From positions 1 to 64,000 of the forward strand of contig CANQIF010000002.1 of the NCBI GenBank assembly GCA_947623965.1: DNA of 64,000 nt, in the 5' to 3' direction. The DNA comes from an uncultured Alistipes sp. Its GTDB lineage: Bacteria; Bacteroidota; Bacteroidia; Bacteroidales; Rikenellaceae. The notes under the pieces are model-generated. The model was not told the DNA's origin, searched no databases, and was given only the letters and a program-made list of their open reading frames with translations. Made by a program: the position numbers and the translations under genes. Of the stretch, positions 8,427-17,315 are shown piece after piece. Each line of letters starts with the position of its first letter. Positions within the stretch are counted from its first letter, which is position 1.

Positions 8427-9301
8427 AAGTAGTTGTAGTGTTGTTATATGGCGGCATAGGGAATCAATTATTCCAGTATGTGTTTGGTGAATATATACGA
8501 GGAAAATATAAACTTGATGTACGATATGATTTATCGTCATTTGGGCTTTTGCCAACCTTCAGAGATTATCAACTAAATACAGTTATTAGTCATCTTCCTG
8601 TTTACCAGACAAAAAAAACTTTTTTTAGCCGGCATACTTATGTCACGAGAAAATTCTTGCAGTATTGTTTCAGATTAAAACCTGGTGTAAAATATATCAA
8701 TGAATTGACAGATGATTTGGATGAATCAATATTTGAATCTTCTACATATAATCTTATCTATTTGGATGGCTATTGGCAGAATAAAAAGTTTTTTACCTGG
8801 TGTTCTGATAATCTTGCGGATTTTAAAATAAGTCCTCGATTTGAGTTGCCCCAGGAATTAAGAAGTGATTATTCTTTTATAATGAATAACAATTGCATTT
8901 CAATGCATGTGAGAAGAGGCGACTATCTGCTAAAAGAAAATACGGCATTAATGGCTTCTTGTACTAAGGAGTATTTCTCTAAGGGACTTCAACGAACTCT
9001 TTCTTGTATAAAGAATCCTACTCTGGTAATTTTTTCGGATGATCCGGAATGGGTGAAATTAAATCTGCATTTTGATGTCTCAACAAGGATAATTGAGAAT
9101 AAAGAGGTGCCTCCTTTTTGGTATATCCACTTAATGTCGTTATGTCGTCATCAAATCATTTCAAACAGCACATTTAGCTGGTGGGGAGCAGTGCTAAATT
9201 CTAACCCGGAACGAATTACCGTTGCACCCAAAAAATGGTTTAATTATAGAGATAATCCCGAAATATATTTTGATAATTGGATTATTTTGGATAACGGATA
9301 G
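8423..9301 (+). CDS. GT11 alpha-1,2-fucosyltransferase
   Basis: A 292-residue GT11-family enzyme. It has the N-terminal GGIGNQLFQYVFG motif, the donor-binding HVRRGDY at residues 162-168, and NSTFSWWGA near 247-255. GT11 enzymes transfer L-fucose from GDP-fucose to a beta-galactoside, usually alpha-1,2. Genes for GDP-fucose synthesis (manC, gmd, fcl) lie downstream in the same locus, which supports the donor assignment. The start overlaps the acyltransferase stop by 4 bases. Product: probably a terminal or branch fucose on the surface polysaccharide. Confidence 0.88.
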   Translation: MKVVVVLLYGGIGNQLFQYVFGEYIRGKYKLDVRYDLSSFGLLPTFRDYQLNTVISHLPVYQTKKTFFSRHTYVTRKFLQYCFRLKPGVKYINELTDDLDESIFESSTYNLIYLDGYWQNKKFFTWCSDNLADFKISPRFELPQELRSDYSFIMNNNCISMHVRRGDYLLKENTALMASCTKEYFSKGLQRTLSCIKNPTLVIFSDDPEWVKLNLHFDVSTRIIENKEVPPFWYIHLMSLCRHQIISNSTFSWWGAVLNSNPERITVAPKKWFNYRDNPEIYFDNWIILDNG

Positions 9302-9305
9302 TCGT

Positions 9306-10334
9306 ATGAATTCAATAGATCGGCAGGCACCGCTATTTAGCATAGTAGTGCCCATTTATGGGGTCGAGGCTTATTTGCCTAAGTGTTTAGATAGCATATT
9401 GTCCCAATCGTTCAGTTATTTTGAAACGATACTCGTAGACGATGGCTCTAAAGATCGTTGCCCTCAAATATGTGATGAATATGCTGCCAAGGACAATAGG
9501 ATAAAAGTTGTTCATAAAGTAAATGGCGGTTTGGTAAGTGCCCGGCAAGCGGGTGTGGAGGTCGCAACTGGAGAATATGTCGTATGCGTGGATGGCGATG
9601 ACTGGATTGGGACAGAATATTTAAGATTGTTTGCAAACCTCATATATCGATATAAAGTTGATGTTATTGTGTGTGGTCACAAAAATGTAAGAGGAGAGGA
9701 AATAGAGGACCAAGTTAGCGGATGGAAGACTGGATTGTATAATCGACAGCAAATGGAGAAAGAGATTTTTCCTTCGTTGATTCAAACAAAACAGGCGACA
9801 TATTTTCCTCCTACTCTTTGGGGGAAAACTTTTAAAAAGTCTATTTATTATCATCAGCAGCTGGTAGTTCCTTTTGTTAATATGGGCGAAGATGGAGCTT
9901 GTACCATTCCTGCTATTTATCATGCGGATTCATTGTATGTATCTGATACATGTGAGTATTTTTATAGGATCAATCAAGCTTCCATGACGAATAGTTGCAA
10001 ACCGCTGAATACTGATGGGCCTCGAATCATACATTATCATTTGTTGAAACAATTGGATATGGATAAATTCGATTTTCGGGAACAATTGTATAGGAAGACT
10101 GTTCATGAACTCTTCTCAGTAGTGAAATCTCAATTTTATAAACGACAGAATTTTTTGATAACCAGACGAGAAATTGTCGCACTTGTGCAGCAAGAACCAT
10201 ACAAGGAATGTGTGGAAAAATGTGCTTTTAATGGATCAATGGCCGCTACACTCATGGTTCTTTGTATGCGGTATTATTTATTCCTTCCTGTGTATTTATT
10301 TAGTAAATTATGTTTGATTGCAAAAAAATTATAG
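9306..10334 (+). CDS. Glycosyltransferase family 2 (GT-A)
   Basis: 342 residues starting MNSIDRQAPLFSIVVPIYG, a typical GT2 N-terminus. It has VDDGSKD near residue 45-51 and the metal-binding VDGDDW near 96-101. The start at 9306 lies 4 bases after the fucosyltransferase stop; an upstream in-frame ATG at 9222 would bury 28 residues inside that gene and is rejected. A C-terminal hydrophobic stretch (LMVLCMRYYLFLPVYLF) may dock it on the membrane. It is the last gene of the packed block; a 500-base degraded gap follows. Confidence 0.87.
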   Translation: MNSIDRQAPLFSIVVPIYGVEAYLPKCLDSILSQSFSYFETILVDDGSKDRCPQICDEYAAKDNRIKVVHKVNGGLVSARQAGVEVATGEYVVCVDGDDWIGTEYLRLFANLIYRYKVDVIVCGHKNVRGEEIEDQVSGWKTGLYNRQQMEKEIFPSLIQTKQATYFPPTLWGKTFKKSIYYHQQLVVPFVNMGEDGACTIPAIYHADSLYVSDTCEYFYRINQASMTNSCKPLNTDGPRIIHYHLLKQLDMDKFDFREQLYRKTVHELFSVVKSQFYKRQNFLITRREIVALVQQEPYKECVEKCAFNGSMAATLMVLCMRYYLFLPVYLFSKLCLIAKKL

Positions 10335-10552
10335 TCAGCAAAACTAAAGTGAATATTAGAATATTTTTAAATATTTGTTTATTTGTATATTATACAAAGT
10401 TGTTTTGATTGTTGTTTGCAATCATACATTTAGTAAGTGAAATTTGCAATGCACATAATAAAAGTGCGAATAAAGCGTCATTTTTAGTGAGCACCACTCC
10501 GTTGAAGTTTTTTCTATTTAGTGATTATTAGTTAATTACTTCCATTTCTTCT

Positions 10553-10795
10553 TTATGGAGAAACGCGTTGCCGATTCCGAATCTTTACTGTGCTTTTTGT
10601 TTGTTCTTCGTATTCGAACCCGCTGCCTTCTACTGGATCTTGTGGCCCGTGCATATTCGACTTCGGATACCTGCTGTCCTGTGCAGTATTCAGGAGTGCA
10701 TCAAAGTCTGCACAAGGAATGGTGTCTGTTCCGACATCTTTTACCATGGTGTCTGCTATACCAGTAAACTTGCAGATATCGTTGGCTATTGAACA
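10553..10795 (-). pseudogene. Degenerate fragment resembling the UDP-glucose dehydrogenase C-terminus
   Basis: The minus strand keeps an open frame of about 80 codons without a proper start. It reads [20 protein letters not shown], then NMHGPQDPVEGSGFEYE. I read the first piece as like the IAN-C-GAD-V-GIG segment of UDP-glucose/UDP-ManNAc dehydrogenases, and the second as like their C-terminal GRN-Y-P-GFEY segment, with intervening sequence missing. It would be an antisense leftover from an earlier gene set. This is similarity by eye only. The rest of the gap (10335-10552) is AT-rich with no gene seen. Confidence 0.35.
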
Positions 10796-10833
10796 AAGAT
10801 GTCAATGAATTAGCTATTTTAAGCATGTCATAT

Positions 10834-11922
10834 ATGAAAACTGTACTAATAACAGGCATAACCGGACAGGATGGGTCGTACCTGTCTGAGTTCTTGTTGA
10901 ACAAGGGTTACGATGTCCACGGAACCATCCGGCGGTCGTCGGTGGATTATCGTGAGCGCATAGCGCATTTGGAAGGTATTCCTCGATTTCATCTACATTA
11001 CGCAGATATGGGTGATTCGATGTCGATTATGCAGGTCGTGGGTAAGGTACGTCCTGACGAAATTTACAATCTTGCGGCGCAAAGTCATGTTCAGGTGTCG
11101 TTTGACTCTCCGGAGTTCACTGCTGACGTCGACGCCACGGGCGTTCTGCGCATCTTGGAGGCTGTACGCCAATGCGGCCTGGCGTCTACGTGCCGCATCT
11201 ATCAGGCCTCGACGTCCGAACTGTACGGCAAGGTGGAAGAGGTGCCGCAGAACGAGCGCACTCCGTTTCATCCCTATTCGCCGTATGCTGTTGCGAAACT
11301 GTACGGCTACTGGATTGTGAAGGAGTACCGCGAGGCATACAACATGTTCTGCTGCTCGGGCATACTGTTCAATCACGAGTCGGCGCGTCGTGGCGAGACA
11401 TTCGTAACGCGCAAGATAACCCTTGCGGCAGCCCGCATCAAGCAGGGCAAGCAGGATAAGCTCTATCTCGGTAATTTGTCGTCGCTGCGCGACTGGGGGT
11501 ATGCCAAGGATTACGTGGAGTGCATGTGGCTCATATTGCAGAACGACAAGCCCGATGATTTCGTCATAGCAACTGGCGAGCAGCATTCCGTCAGAGAGTT
11601 CTGCCGTTTGGCGTTTTACTATGCAGGCATAGAGTTGGAGTTTCGTGGTGAGGGTTTGGACGAGAAGGGTTACGACACGGCCACGGGCAAGGTTCTGGTA
11701 GAGGTCTCGGAGGATTTCTACCGTCCGACTGATGTCGTGAATCTGTGGGGCGATCCCTCGAAGGCGAAGCGCGAGTTGGGCTGGAACCCGACGAAGACAT
11801 CGTTTGAGGATTTGGTGCGCCTTATGGTTGAATCGGATATGGCGAAGGTCGCCGTGGAGCGTGCCGGCGAACATATTCGCACCAATCTGGCGGAATATCT
11901 CGAAAAGGGTATAGTAAAATGA
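10834..11922 (+). CDS. gmd: GDP-mannose 4,6-dehydratase
   Basis: A 362-residue short-chain dehydrogenase, the usual length. The NADP-binding [15 protein letters not shown] lies near the N-terminus, with TIRRSS, and the catalytic Tyr-x3-Lys is in [12 protein letters not shown] near residues 153-160. It converts GDP-D-mannose to GDP-4-keto-6-deoxy-D-mannose, the first step to GDP-L-fucose. I chose the ATG at 10834, where the conserved Rossmann strand starts. Codon use is visibly more GC-rich than in the glycosyltransferases upstream, so it may have a different origin. Its usual partner fcl is 1.5 kb away, split off by remnants and an IS. Confidence 0.95.
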   Translation: MKTVLITGITGQDGSYLSEFLLNKGYDVHGTIRRSSVDYRERIAHLEGIPRFHLHYADMGDSMSIMQVVGKVRPDEIYNLAAQSHVQVSFDSPEFTADVDATGVLRILEAVRQCGLASTCRIYQASTSELYGKVEEVPQNERTPFHPYSPYAVAKLYGYWIVKEYREAYNMFCCSGILFNHESARRGETFVTRKITLAAARIKQGKQDKLYLGNLSSLRDWGYAKDYVECMWLILQNDKPDDFVIATGEQHSVREFCRLAFYYAGIELEFRGEGLDEKGYDTATGKVLVEVSEDFYRPTDVVNLWGDPSKAKRELGWNPTKTSFEDLVRLMVESDMAKVAVERAGEHIRTNLAEYLEKGIVK

Positions 11923-11947
11923 CAGTGAGCGGAACGACTGGCAGACC

Positions 11948-12420
11948 TTGTATAAAATACCTGGTTGCAATATTTTTGTCCAAAGGGTTGTTATACAATT
12001 TCTGTATTTGTGCAATTATTGTGATAACTGGTATACAGAGATTATTTATTCATTCCATGTGCTGTTGTTTATGTTGTTATCCGGCTTTTTTGCGACATCG
12101 ATGCTTAAAATTTCAAAGATTCTATCATTATTAATGTAAGCCTGCTGTTGTTGCCCACTGTAAGCACGGGAATGTTACACATGCTTATATTGATAGTCAT
12201 TAGTTAGTTAAATAATAACGGGGAACTTTAGGCATCCATGTCGAGTTTTTGTTATTGTTCTTGGATGCTTCCTTTTGGGATTTACCGAGAATATCATTAA
12301 TTCAGTATAAGGATATAACGACAGATATTCCAAAAGAATTCCTTTGGAAACGGCTTTATCGAATTGTTCTGGGATTAATTGGTACCACATTCTTTTTCGC
12401 ACTATTCAATTATTGATCGA
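11948..12420 (+). pseudogene. Decayed gene remnant, probably an acyltransferase-3 family membrane protein
   Basis: Between gmd and the IS the plus strand holds broken frames. One at 11948-12139 contains IIYSFHVLLFMLLSGFFATS, which resembles the first-helix signature (FHM-LF-SGFF) of acyltransferase-3 sugar O-acetylases. Further on, about 12300-12414, another frame reads KEFLWKRLYRIVLGLIGTTF and ends in an ordinary stop. Neither can make a full protein. The remnant suggests a lost O-acetylation gene between gmd and fcl. The family call rests on a short stretch. Confidence 0.4.
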
Positions 12421-12555
12421 AAATAATGATATGCAATAAGACTGGTGAAAAATTAATAGGATTCTAAAAGTGGACGATAGGTATTTATACTTCGCAATTT
12501 TTTATACTTTCGCGAGCTATTCCTCGCTACCTTAATTTCGATAATCAATCTTTTA

Positions 12556-13290
12556 GGTTCAAGATAATAGAGGATGAATTCTAAAGTTATCGAGTAAAGA
12601 TAAATACGAGTTTTTTCCGTGCGAATGTACCTGAATTCGCACTCTTTTAAATGTATAAATAGAACGTGAGTTTGTGTACATCCCGAAACTTAACCAGTCT
12701 GACTTTACACAGACCCCAAAAGTTCTCGATACCGTTTATGTGATTGGTTCCGTCGTCAAAAACGTTGTGATCATGTTTGACACGATAATGCTTCTTATAG
12801 CCATAATTGACCTGTCCGTCATAGATCCTGCAACCATCACTATAAATGACTGCATCGGAATCGGCATGACCCTTTATAATAGGTAAAAACTCTTTGATCG
12901 AACAATGTTTGACAATTTGCGTATATACTTTTCCTCCGTGTATGAGCATCCCGAATACAGGCGTTTTTCCTGCCGCACCGCAGCCTCGTTTCCTTCTGAC
13001 ACGTCGAGCTTCGATGTAACTCTCATCAAGCTCTACTTCTCCGTTTTCAAAAGGACTTTCCGCTTCGCATAGTTGGCGATATGCTCGCGAATCGCTTTGT
13101 AAAACTTGTTGACCGTTGGGCGAGAAACACCGGTCAATTCCGCTGCTTTCTTAGCTTCGATATCGAGACTAAAATAGCGAATAATGGCTCGCGTTTTCCG
13201 CTCTGAAATGAGCGTAACTTTTATATATCTGTTTTTCATTGGCCAAGAATTACTTACAAAGATAATTATCTTCTAAAGTTATCTTGAACT
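12556..13290 (-). mobile_element. IS1595/ISXO2-type insertion sequence with 8-bp target duplication
   Basis: A 735-bp element bounded by inverted ends GGTTCAAGATAA (12556-12567) and TTATCTTGAACT (13279-13290), flanked by a perfect 8-bp duplication ATCTTTTA at 12548-12555 and 13291-13298. An 8-bp duplication fits the IS1595 family. The single transposase gene reads on the minus strand. It separates gmd from fcl and is a fuller relative of the remnant at 1209-1677 in the same orientation, so the two form direct repeats around the glycosyltransferase block. Confidence 0.88.
12647..13239 (-). pseudogene. ISXO2-like transposase, frameshifted
   Basis: The first part (13239 down to 13033) holds the helix-turn-helix N-terminus with AAELTGVSRPTVNKFYKAIR. 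The second frame (about 13065 to 12647) carries the DDE-type core: VELDESYIEARRVRRKRG, then YSDGCRIYDG and the characteristic HINGIENFWG. The two overlap in different frames near 13033-13065, so one base is missing or extra. This is either inactivation or, less likely, programmed frameshifting. The remnant at 1.4 kb lacks this region, so it cannot tell. Confidence 0.8.
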
Positions 13291-13431
13291 ATCTTTTATT
13301 AAATATAATTTTGTCATAACACCTATAATTTTTTGATCGTATTAGCGATGTGTCTTGGTTTAATCCATTTTATACATCGTTCGAAATTGGCATTATAGAT
13401 CTTATTGGGAGAAAAACATAATGAATAAAAA

Positions 13432-14373
13432 ATGAACAAGCAATCGAAGATTTATGTCGCGGGACATCGTGGCATGGTAGGCTCGGCTATAATGCGGGAG
13501 TTGCAGCGGCAGGGTTATACGAATATCGTAACGCGCACACATGTGGAACTGGACCTTACGCGTCAGGATGCGGTGGAACGGTTTTTCGCGGCAGAGCGCC
13601 CGGAGTATGTGTTTTTGGCTGCCGCTAAAGTCGGTGGCATCGTTGCCAACGAGAGCGCCCTTGCGGATTTCATGTACGAGAACATGATTTTGGAGATGAA
13701 TGTCATACACGCCGCATGGCAGAATGGATGCAAGAAACTGGAATTTTTGGGCTCGTCGTGCATCTATCCGCGCATGGCGCCGCAGCCCATGAAGGAGTCG
13801 TGCCTTCTGACCTCGGAGCTCGAGAAGACCAACGAAGCATACGCTCTGGCGAAAATATCCGGTCTGAAATACTGCGAGTATCTAAATCGGCAGTACGGCA
13901 CGAACTACATAAGTGTCATGCCGACAAATCTTTACGGCCCCAATGACAACTACCACCCGGAGCACAGCCACGTCCTTCCGGCGCTCATCCGCCGTTTCCA
14001 CGAGGCGAAGGTGCAGCAGTTGCCTTTTGTAACCTGCTGGGGCGACGGCAGCCCGCTTCGGGAGTTTCTCTATGTAGACGACTTGGCCAATCTGTGTGTA
14101 TTCCTTATGAACAACTACTCGGGCAATGAGACGGTGAACGCCGGTACAGGAAAAGAACTTTCAATCAAGGCACTCACAGAATTAGTAGCAAAAATAATCG
14201 GCTACGAAGGCGAGATTCGCTGGGACACTTCGCGACCTAACGGCACGCCTCGCAAATTACTTGATGCTTCAAAGGCAAAGACCATGGGCTGGAGTTATAA
14301 AACAGAGTTGGAAGATGGTGTACGGTTGTCGTATGCCGACTTTCTGAATAATCCTATGAGAACAGAACGTTAA
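13432..14373 (+). CDS. fcl: GDP-L-fucose synthase
   Basis: A 313-residue epimerase/reductase, the normal length. NADP-binding GHRGMVGSA is at about 11-19 and the catalytic Tyr-x3-Lys in EAYALAKISGL near 135-142; the family stretch GSSCIYP is also present. It completes GDP-L-fucose synthesis from the Gmd product using NADPH. The start at 13432 directly precedes the conserved N-terminus. manC follows after 16 bases, so the two are probably co-transcribed. As with gmd, base composition is closer to the core genome than to the neighbouring sugar transferases. Confidence 0.95.
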   Translation: MNKQSKIYVAGHRGMVGSAIMRELQRQGYTNIVTRTHVELDLTRQDAVERFFAAERPEYVFLAAAKVGGIVANESALADFMYENMILEMNVIHAAWQNGCKKLEFLGSSCIYPRMAPQPMKESCLLTSELEKTNEAYALAKISGLKYCEYLNRQYGTNYISVMPTNLYGPNDNYHPEHSHVLPALIRRFHEAKVQQLPFVTCWGDGSPLREFLYVDDLANLCVFLMNNYSGNETVNAGTGKELSIKALTELVAKIIGYEGEIRWDTSRPNGTPRKLLDASKAKTMGWSYKTELEDGVRLSYADFLNNPMRTER

Positions 14374-14389
14374 AAGCAAACAAATAATC

Positions 14390-15730
14390 ATGCATATCAT
14401 ATTATTATCTGGAGGTTCGGGCAAACGTTTATGGCCATTATCAAACGATGTCAGATCTAAACAATTCATTAAACTACTGTCGAAACCTGACGGTACGAAG
14501 GAATCGATGGTTCAGCGTGTGATGCGGCAACTCGAAGAAAGCGGCATTTGCAACTCAATTACAGTGGCTACAAGTCGTTTTCAGTGCGATGCCATTCTAA
14601 ATCAACTTGGTGAAAATATTTCGGTGGTGGTTGAACCGGAGCGACGCGACACATTTCCAGCAATAACCCTAGCAGCGTCATATCTTGTCTATGAAAAATG
14701 CTGCGGAACGGATGAAATCGTCGTGGTAATGCCATGCGATTCCTATACGGAGATCGGCTATTTCAAGACAATCGAACGAATGTCAGAAGCCGTAAAAAAC
14801 GATGTCGCAAAATTGGTGCTCATGGGAATTCAGCCTACCTATCCTTCATCCAAATACGGATATATTGTGCCCCAGTTGGATATTGCGAATAACGAGATAT
14901 ACAAGGTTTCCCATTTCACGGAAAAACCGGATGTTCCGACTGCCGAAAAGTTGATTTCTGCTGGCTCTTTTTGGAACGGAGGAGTATTCGCATTCAAGTT
15001 GGGCTACATGATGGATATCGTTAGTAGGTATATCACTGTGGAAACATTCGATGAAATACGTAACCGATATAGAGAGTTGCCTAGAAACAGTTTTGACTAT
15101 GAGGTGGTCGAAAAGGAAGAATCAGTGGCTGTCGTGCCTTTCGCCGGAGAGTGGAAAGATCTGGGTACCTGGAACACACTAACGGATGAATTGCAGGAAA
15201 ATACCATTGGCAATGTTGTCATGGACGACAGTTCCGAAAATACTCATGTCGTCAACGAACTGGATTTGCCAATCATGTGCATTGGGGCGAGCAATCTAAT
15301 TGTTGCTGCCTCTTGCGATGGGATTTTGATTTCAGAGAAAGGTAAAAGCGAGAACATTAAAACGTATGCTGACCGTTTACAGAGTCGACCGATGTTCGAG
15401 GAACGACGCTGGGGAGAATACAAAGTAATCGACATGGTTGTGTTTCCCGATGGGTATAAGGCCCTTACCAAACAATTACTAATAAAGTCAGGCAAAAGTA
15501 TAAGTTACCAAAAACATCAATACCGTGATGAAGTATGGACTTTTATTAACGGTGAAGGATTGCTTGTGCTTAATGGCGAAACAAAGAAGATAGGACGAGG
15601 TGAAACGGTATGTATCAAAAAAGGGGTGAAACATGCCGTTATGGCGAAAACAGATCTTTTGTTTATTGAGGTGCAGTTAGGAACGCGACTCATTGAAGAA
15701 GATATCGAACGGTTCGATTGGAAATGGTAA
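14390..15730 (+). CDS. manC: Mannose-1-phosphate guanylyltransferase / mannose-6-phosphate isomerase
   Basis: 446 residues with two domains. The N-terminal nucleotidyltransferase starts IILLSGGSGKRLWPLS, with FVEKPD-like HFTEKPD and FWNGGVFAFK. The C-terminal cupin domain from about residue 330 has KSISYQKHQYRDEVW and a GRGETVCIKKGVKHAV stretch, as in type II phosphomannose isomerases. It makes GDP-mannose from mannose-1-phosphate and probably interconverts fructose-6-P and mannose-6-P, feeding Gmd and Fcl. It lies 16 bases after fcl. A 458-base gap follows, so it may end this transcript. Confidence 0.93.
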   Translation: MHIILLSGGSGKRLWPLSNDVRSKQFIKLLSKPDGTKESMVQRVMRQLEESGICNSITVATSRFQCDAILNQLGENISVVVEPERRDTFPAITLAASYLVYEKCCGTDEIVVVMPCDSYTEIGYFKTIERMSEAVKNDVAKLVLMGIQPTYPSSKYGYIVPQLDIANNEIYKVSHFTEKPDVPTAEKLISAGSFWNGGVFAFKLGYMMDIVSRYITVETFDEIRNRYRELPRNSFDYEVVEKEESVAVVPFAGEWKDLGTWNTLTDELQENTIGNVVMDDSSENTHVVNELDLPIMCIGASNLIVAASCDGILISEKGKSENIKTYADRLQSRPMFEERRWGEYKVIDMVVFPDGYKALTKQLLIKSGKSISYQKHQYRDEVWTFINGEGLLVLNGETKKIGRGETVCIKKGVKHAVMAKTDLLFIEVQLGTRLIEEDIERFDWKW

Positions 15731-16188
15731 TTTTTTTCTTGAAAAGACATTTCGGCTTTAAACTTTCAATTTCGTTGGTAATACGAAATTGGAATCCTAT
15801 TCTCATTTTCAATGTCTTATTTCTTATTAAATACGCATAGTAGTATTGTATGATGAGGCTTACTGCTAAATGCGGAAGTGAACAATGTAAATTAAAATAA
15901 GAACATTCCAATGGCGTAAAATTGAATCTTGCTAAAATATTAATAATACCAGCAAATGGAATCATGAATTGAAAAATATCTGTATCAGAGTAATAGTCCT
16001 GTTATAGCGTGTATCTCAATATTATCAAATGTTGTCTCAACTGATCTTTTGAGTAAACTGACTAATTTATTCCATGGGAATTTAATTTAGAAAGTTGATT
16101 GTATTTATGGCAATTCAGATGCCATTTGGACGAAAGCCTACAAAATTGTGTGGAGTAGTTTTGAAAAATAAGATATAATTCTGATTTT
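15731..16188. other. AT-rich gap after manC
   Basis: No gene is supported in these 458 bases. A perfect 9-bp hairpin, CAATTTCGT (15767-15775) with ACGAAATTG (15783-15791), could end the manC transcript, but no T run follows it. No clear promoter for the next gene is seen. Confidence 0.5.
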
Positions 16189-17304
16189 ATGAAAATAATA
16201 TTTGTTGATAACTCGCTCTGGGGACAATTGAACTTCAGAGGGGAAGTTATTATACACTTCCGTGATCAAGGATACGAAGTTGTGTTGGTGTCTCCGATAG
16301 ATGCATTAAGTAATGGAATGAAGCTACCAATTCCAGATGGGATAAAACATATTGATATCCCTATGGAAAGAACAGGAACTAACCCTATACACGACCTATC
16401 GTATTTTTGGTTATTGCGTAAAATCTATAAGCATGAGCATCCCGATTATGTTTTCCATGTAACAATCAAACCAAACATCTACGGAACCCTTGCCGCCTGC
16501 TCTTTAGGAATTAAATGTACGGCAATGGTTGCAGGTTTAGGATTTGCTTTTTCCAATACAGGATTGAAGAATCGCTTGATAAAATTGTTATATCGATTCG
16601 CCTTACGTCGAGCTCATAAAGTTTTTGTACTCAATGAGGATAATGCACGTATTCTTATTGAAGAAAAGGTCGCGCAAAAAAAACAGATTATACATTTGAT
16701 AGGAGGTGAAGGTATTGATATAGAGAAATATCCATTTATAGATAATACGAGTGCCTCTGTGGTATTCTTGATGGTCGCTCGTATGTTATACGATAAAGGA
16801 TATCGCGAAGCGGTGGATGCCGTCAAAATAGTTCAACAGACATATCCTGATGTAAAACTACAATTATTAGGTCCCATAGACGAAGCTTATCCTAATGCTG
16901 TAAGTAAAAAGCAGATTGAAAAAGATGAAGAAAATGGATGGGTCACATATTTGGGATGTACAAATGAACCTATGAAGATTATGGGTAGGCCCGGTACATT
17001 GTTATTATTAAGCAGTTACCATGAAGGACTTAACCGATCACTTATGGAAGGATGTGCTTTGGGAAAGCCTATTATCACTTCAAATATTGCCGGATGTAAG
17101 GAGGCTGTTATGGATGGTGAGAACGGCTACCTTGTTCCACCTAAAGATGCAGAATCGTTGGCGCAGGCGATGCTTCGTTATTTGGCTTTGAATGATGAGC
17201 AACGAAAGGCAATGAGCGAAAAGAGTCGCTTATTAGCAAAGCAGAGATTCAGCATTGAACGGGTTATTAAAGAATATGAAAATATTCTCGTAGGAACCAA
17301 ATAA
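16189..17304 (+). CDS. Glycosyltransferase family 4
   Basis: A 371-residue GT-B enzyme. The N-terminus (IIFVDNSLWGQLNFRGE) and the acceptor-domain stretch HVTIKPNIYGTLAA resemble the GT4 group often found beside WbpL/WecA-type initiating enzymes in Bacteroidales capsule loci. The donor domain carries YHEGLNRSLMEGCALGKP near residues 283-300. It probably adds the second sugar to the undecaprenyl-diphosphate-linked primer. The epimerase starts 11 bases after its stop and the initiating transferase follows, a recurrent three-gene module. Confidence 0.87.
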   Translation: MKIIFVDNSLWGQLNFRGEVIIHFRDQGYEVVLVSPIDALSNGMKLPIPDGIKHIDIPMERTGTNPIHDLSYFWLLRKIYKHEHPDYVFHVTIKPNIYGTLAACSLGIKCTAMVAGLGFAFSNTGLKNRLIKLLYRFALRRAHKVFVLNEDNARILIEEKVAQKKQIIHLIGGEGIDIEKYPFIDNTSASVVFLMVARMLYDKGYREAVDAVKIVQQTYPDVKLQLLGPIDEAYPNAVSKKQIEKDEENGWVTYLGCTNEPMKIMGRPGTLLLLSSYHEGLNRSLMEGCALGKPIITSNIAGCKEAVMDGENGYLVPPKDAESLAQAMLRYLALNDEQRKAMSEKSRLLAKQRFSIERVIKEYENILVGTK

Positions 17305-17315
17305 AGCCCTCATAT

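Noticed and set aside
10993..12015. A 340-codon minus-strand frame opposite gmd
   Set aside because: gmd on the plus strand is fully conserved over the same bases; the minus frame shows no family motifs.
15690..15965. A 91-codon minus-strand frame after manC
   Set aside because: It overlaps the manC 3' end, shows no domain, and codon use is random-looking for AT-rich noncoding sequence.
16672..16682. Poly-A run inside the GT4 gene as a second phase-variation tract
   Set aside because: Only about eight As, split by other bases, within a conserved region, and A runs of this length are common in AT-rich genes.
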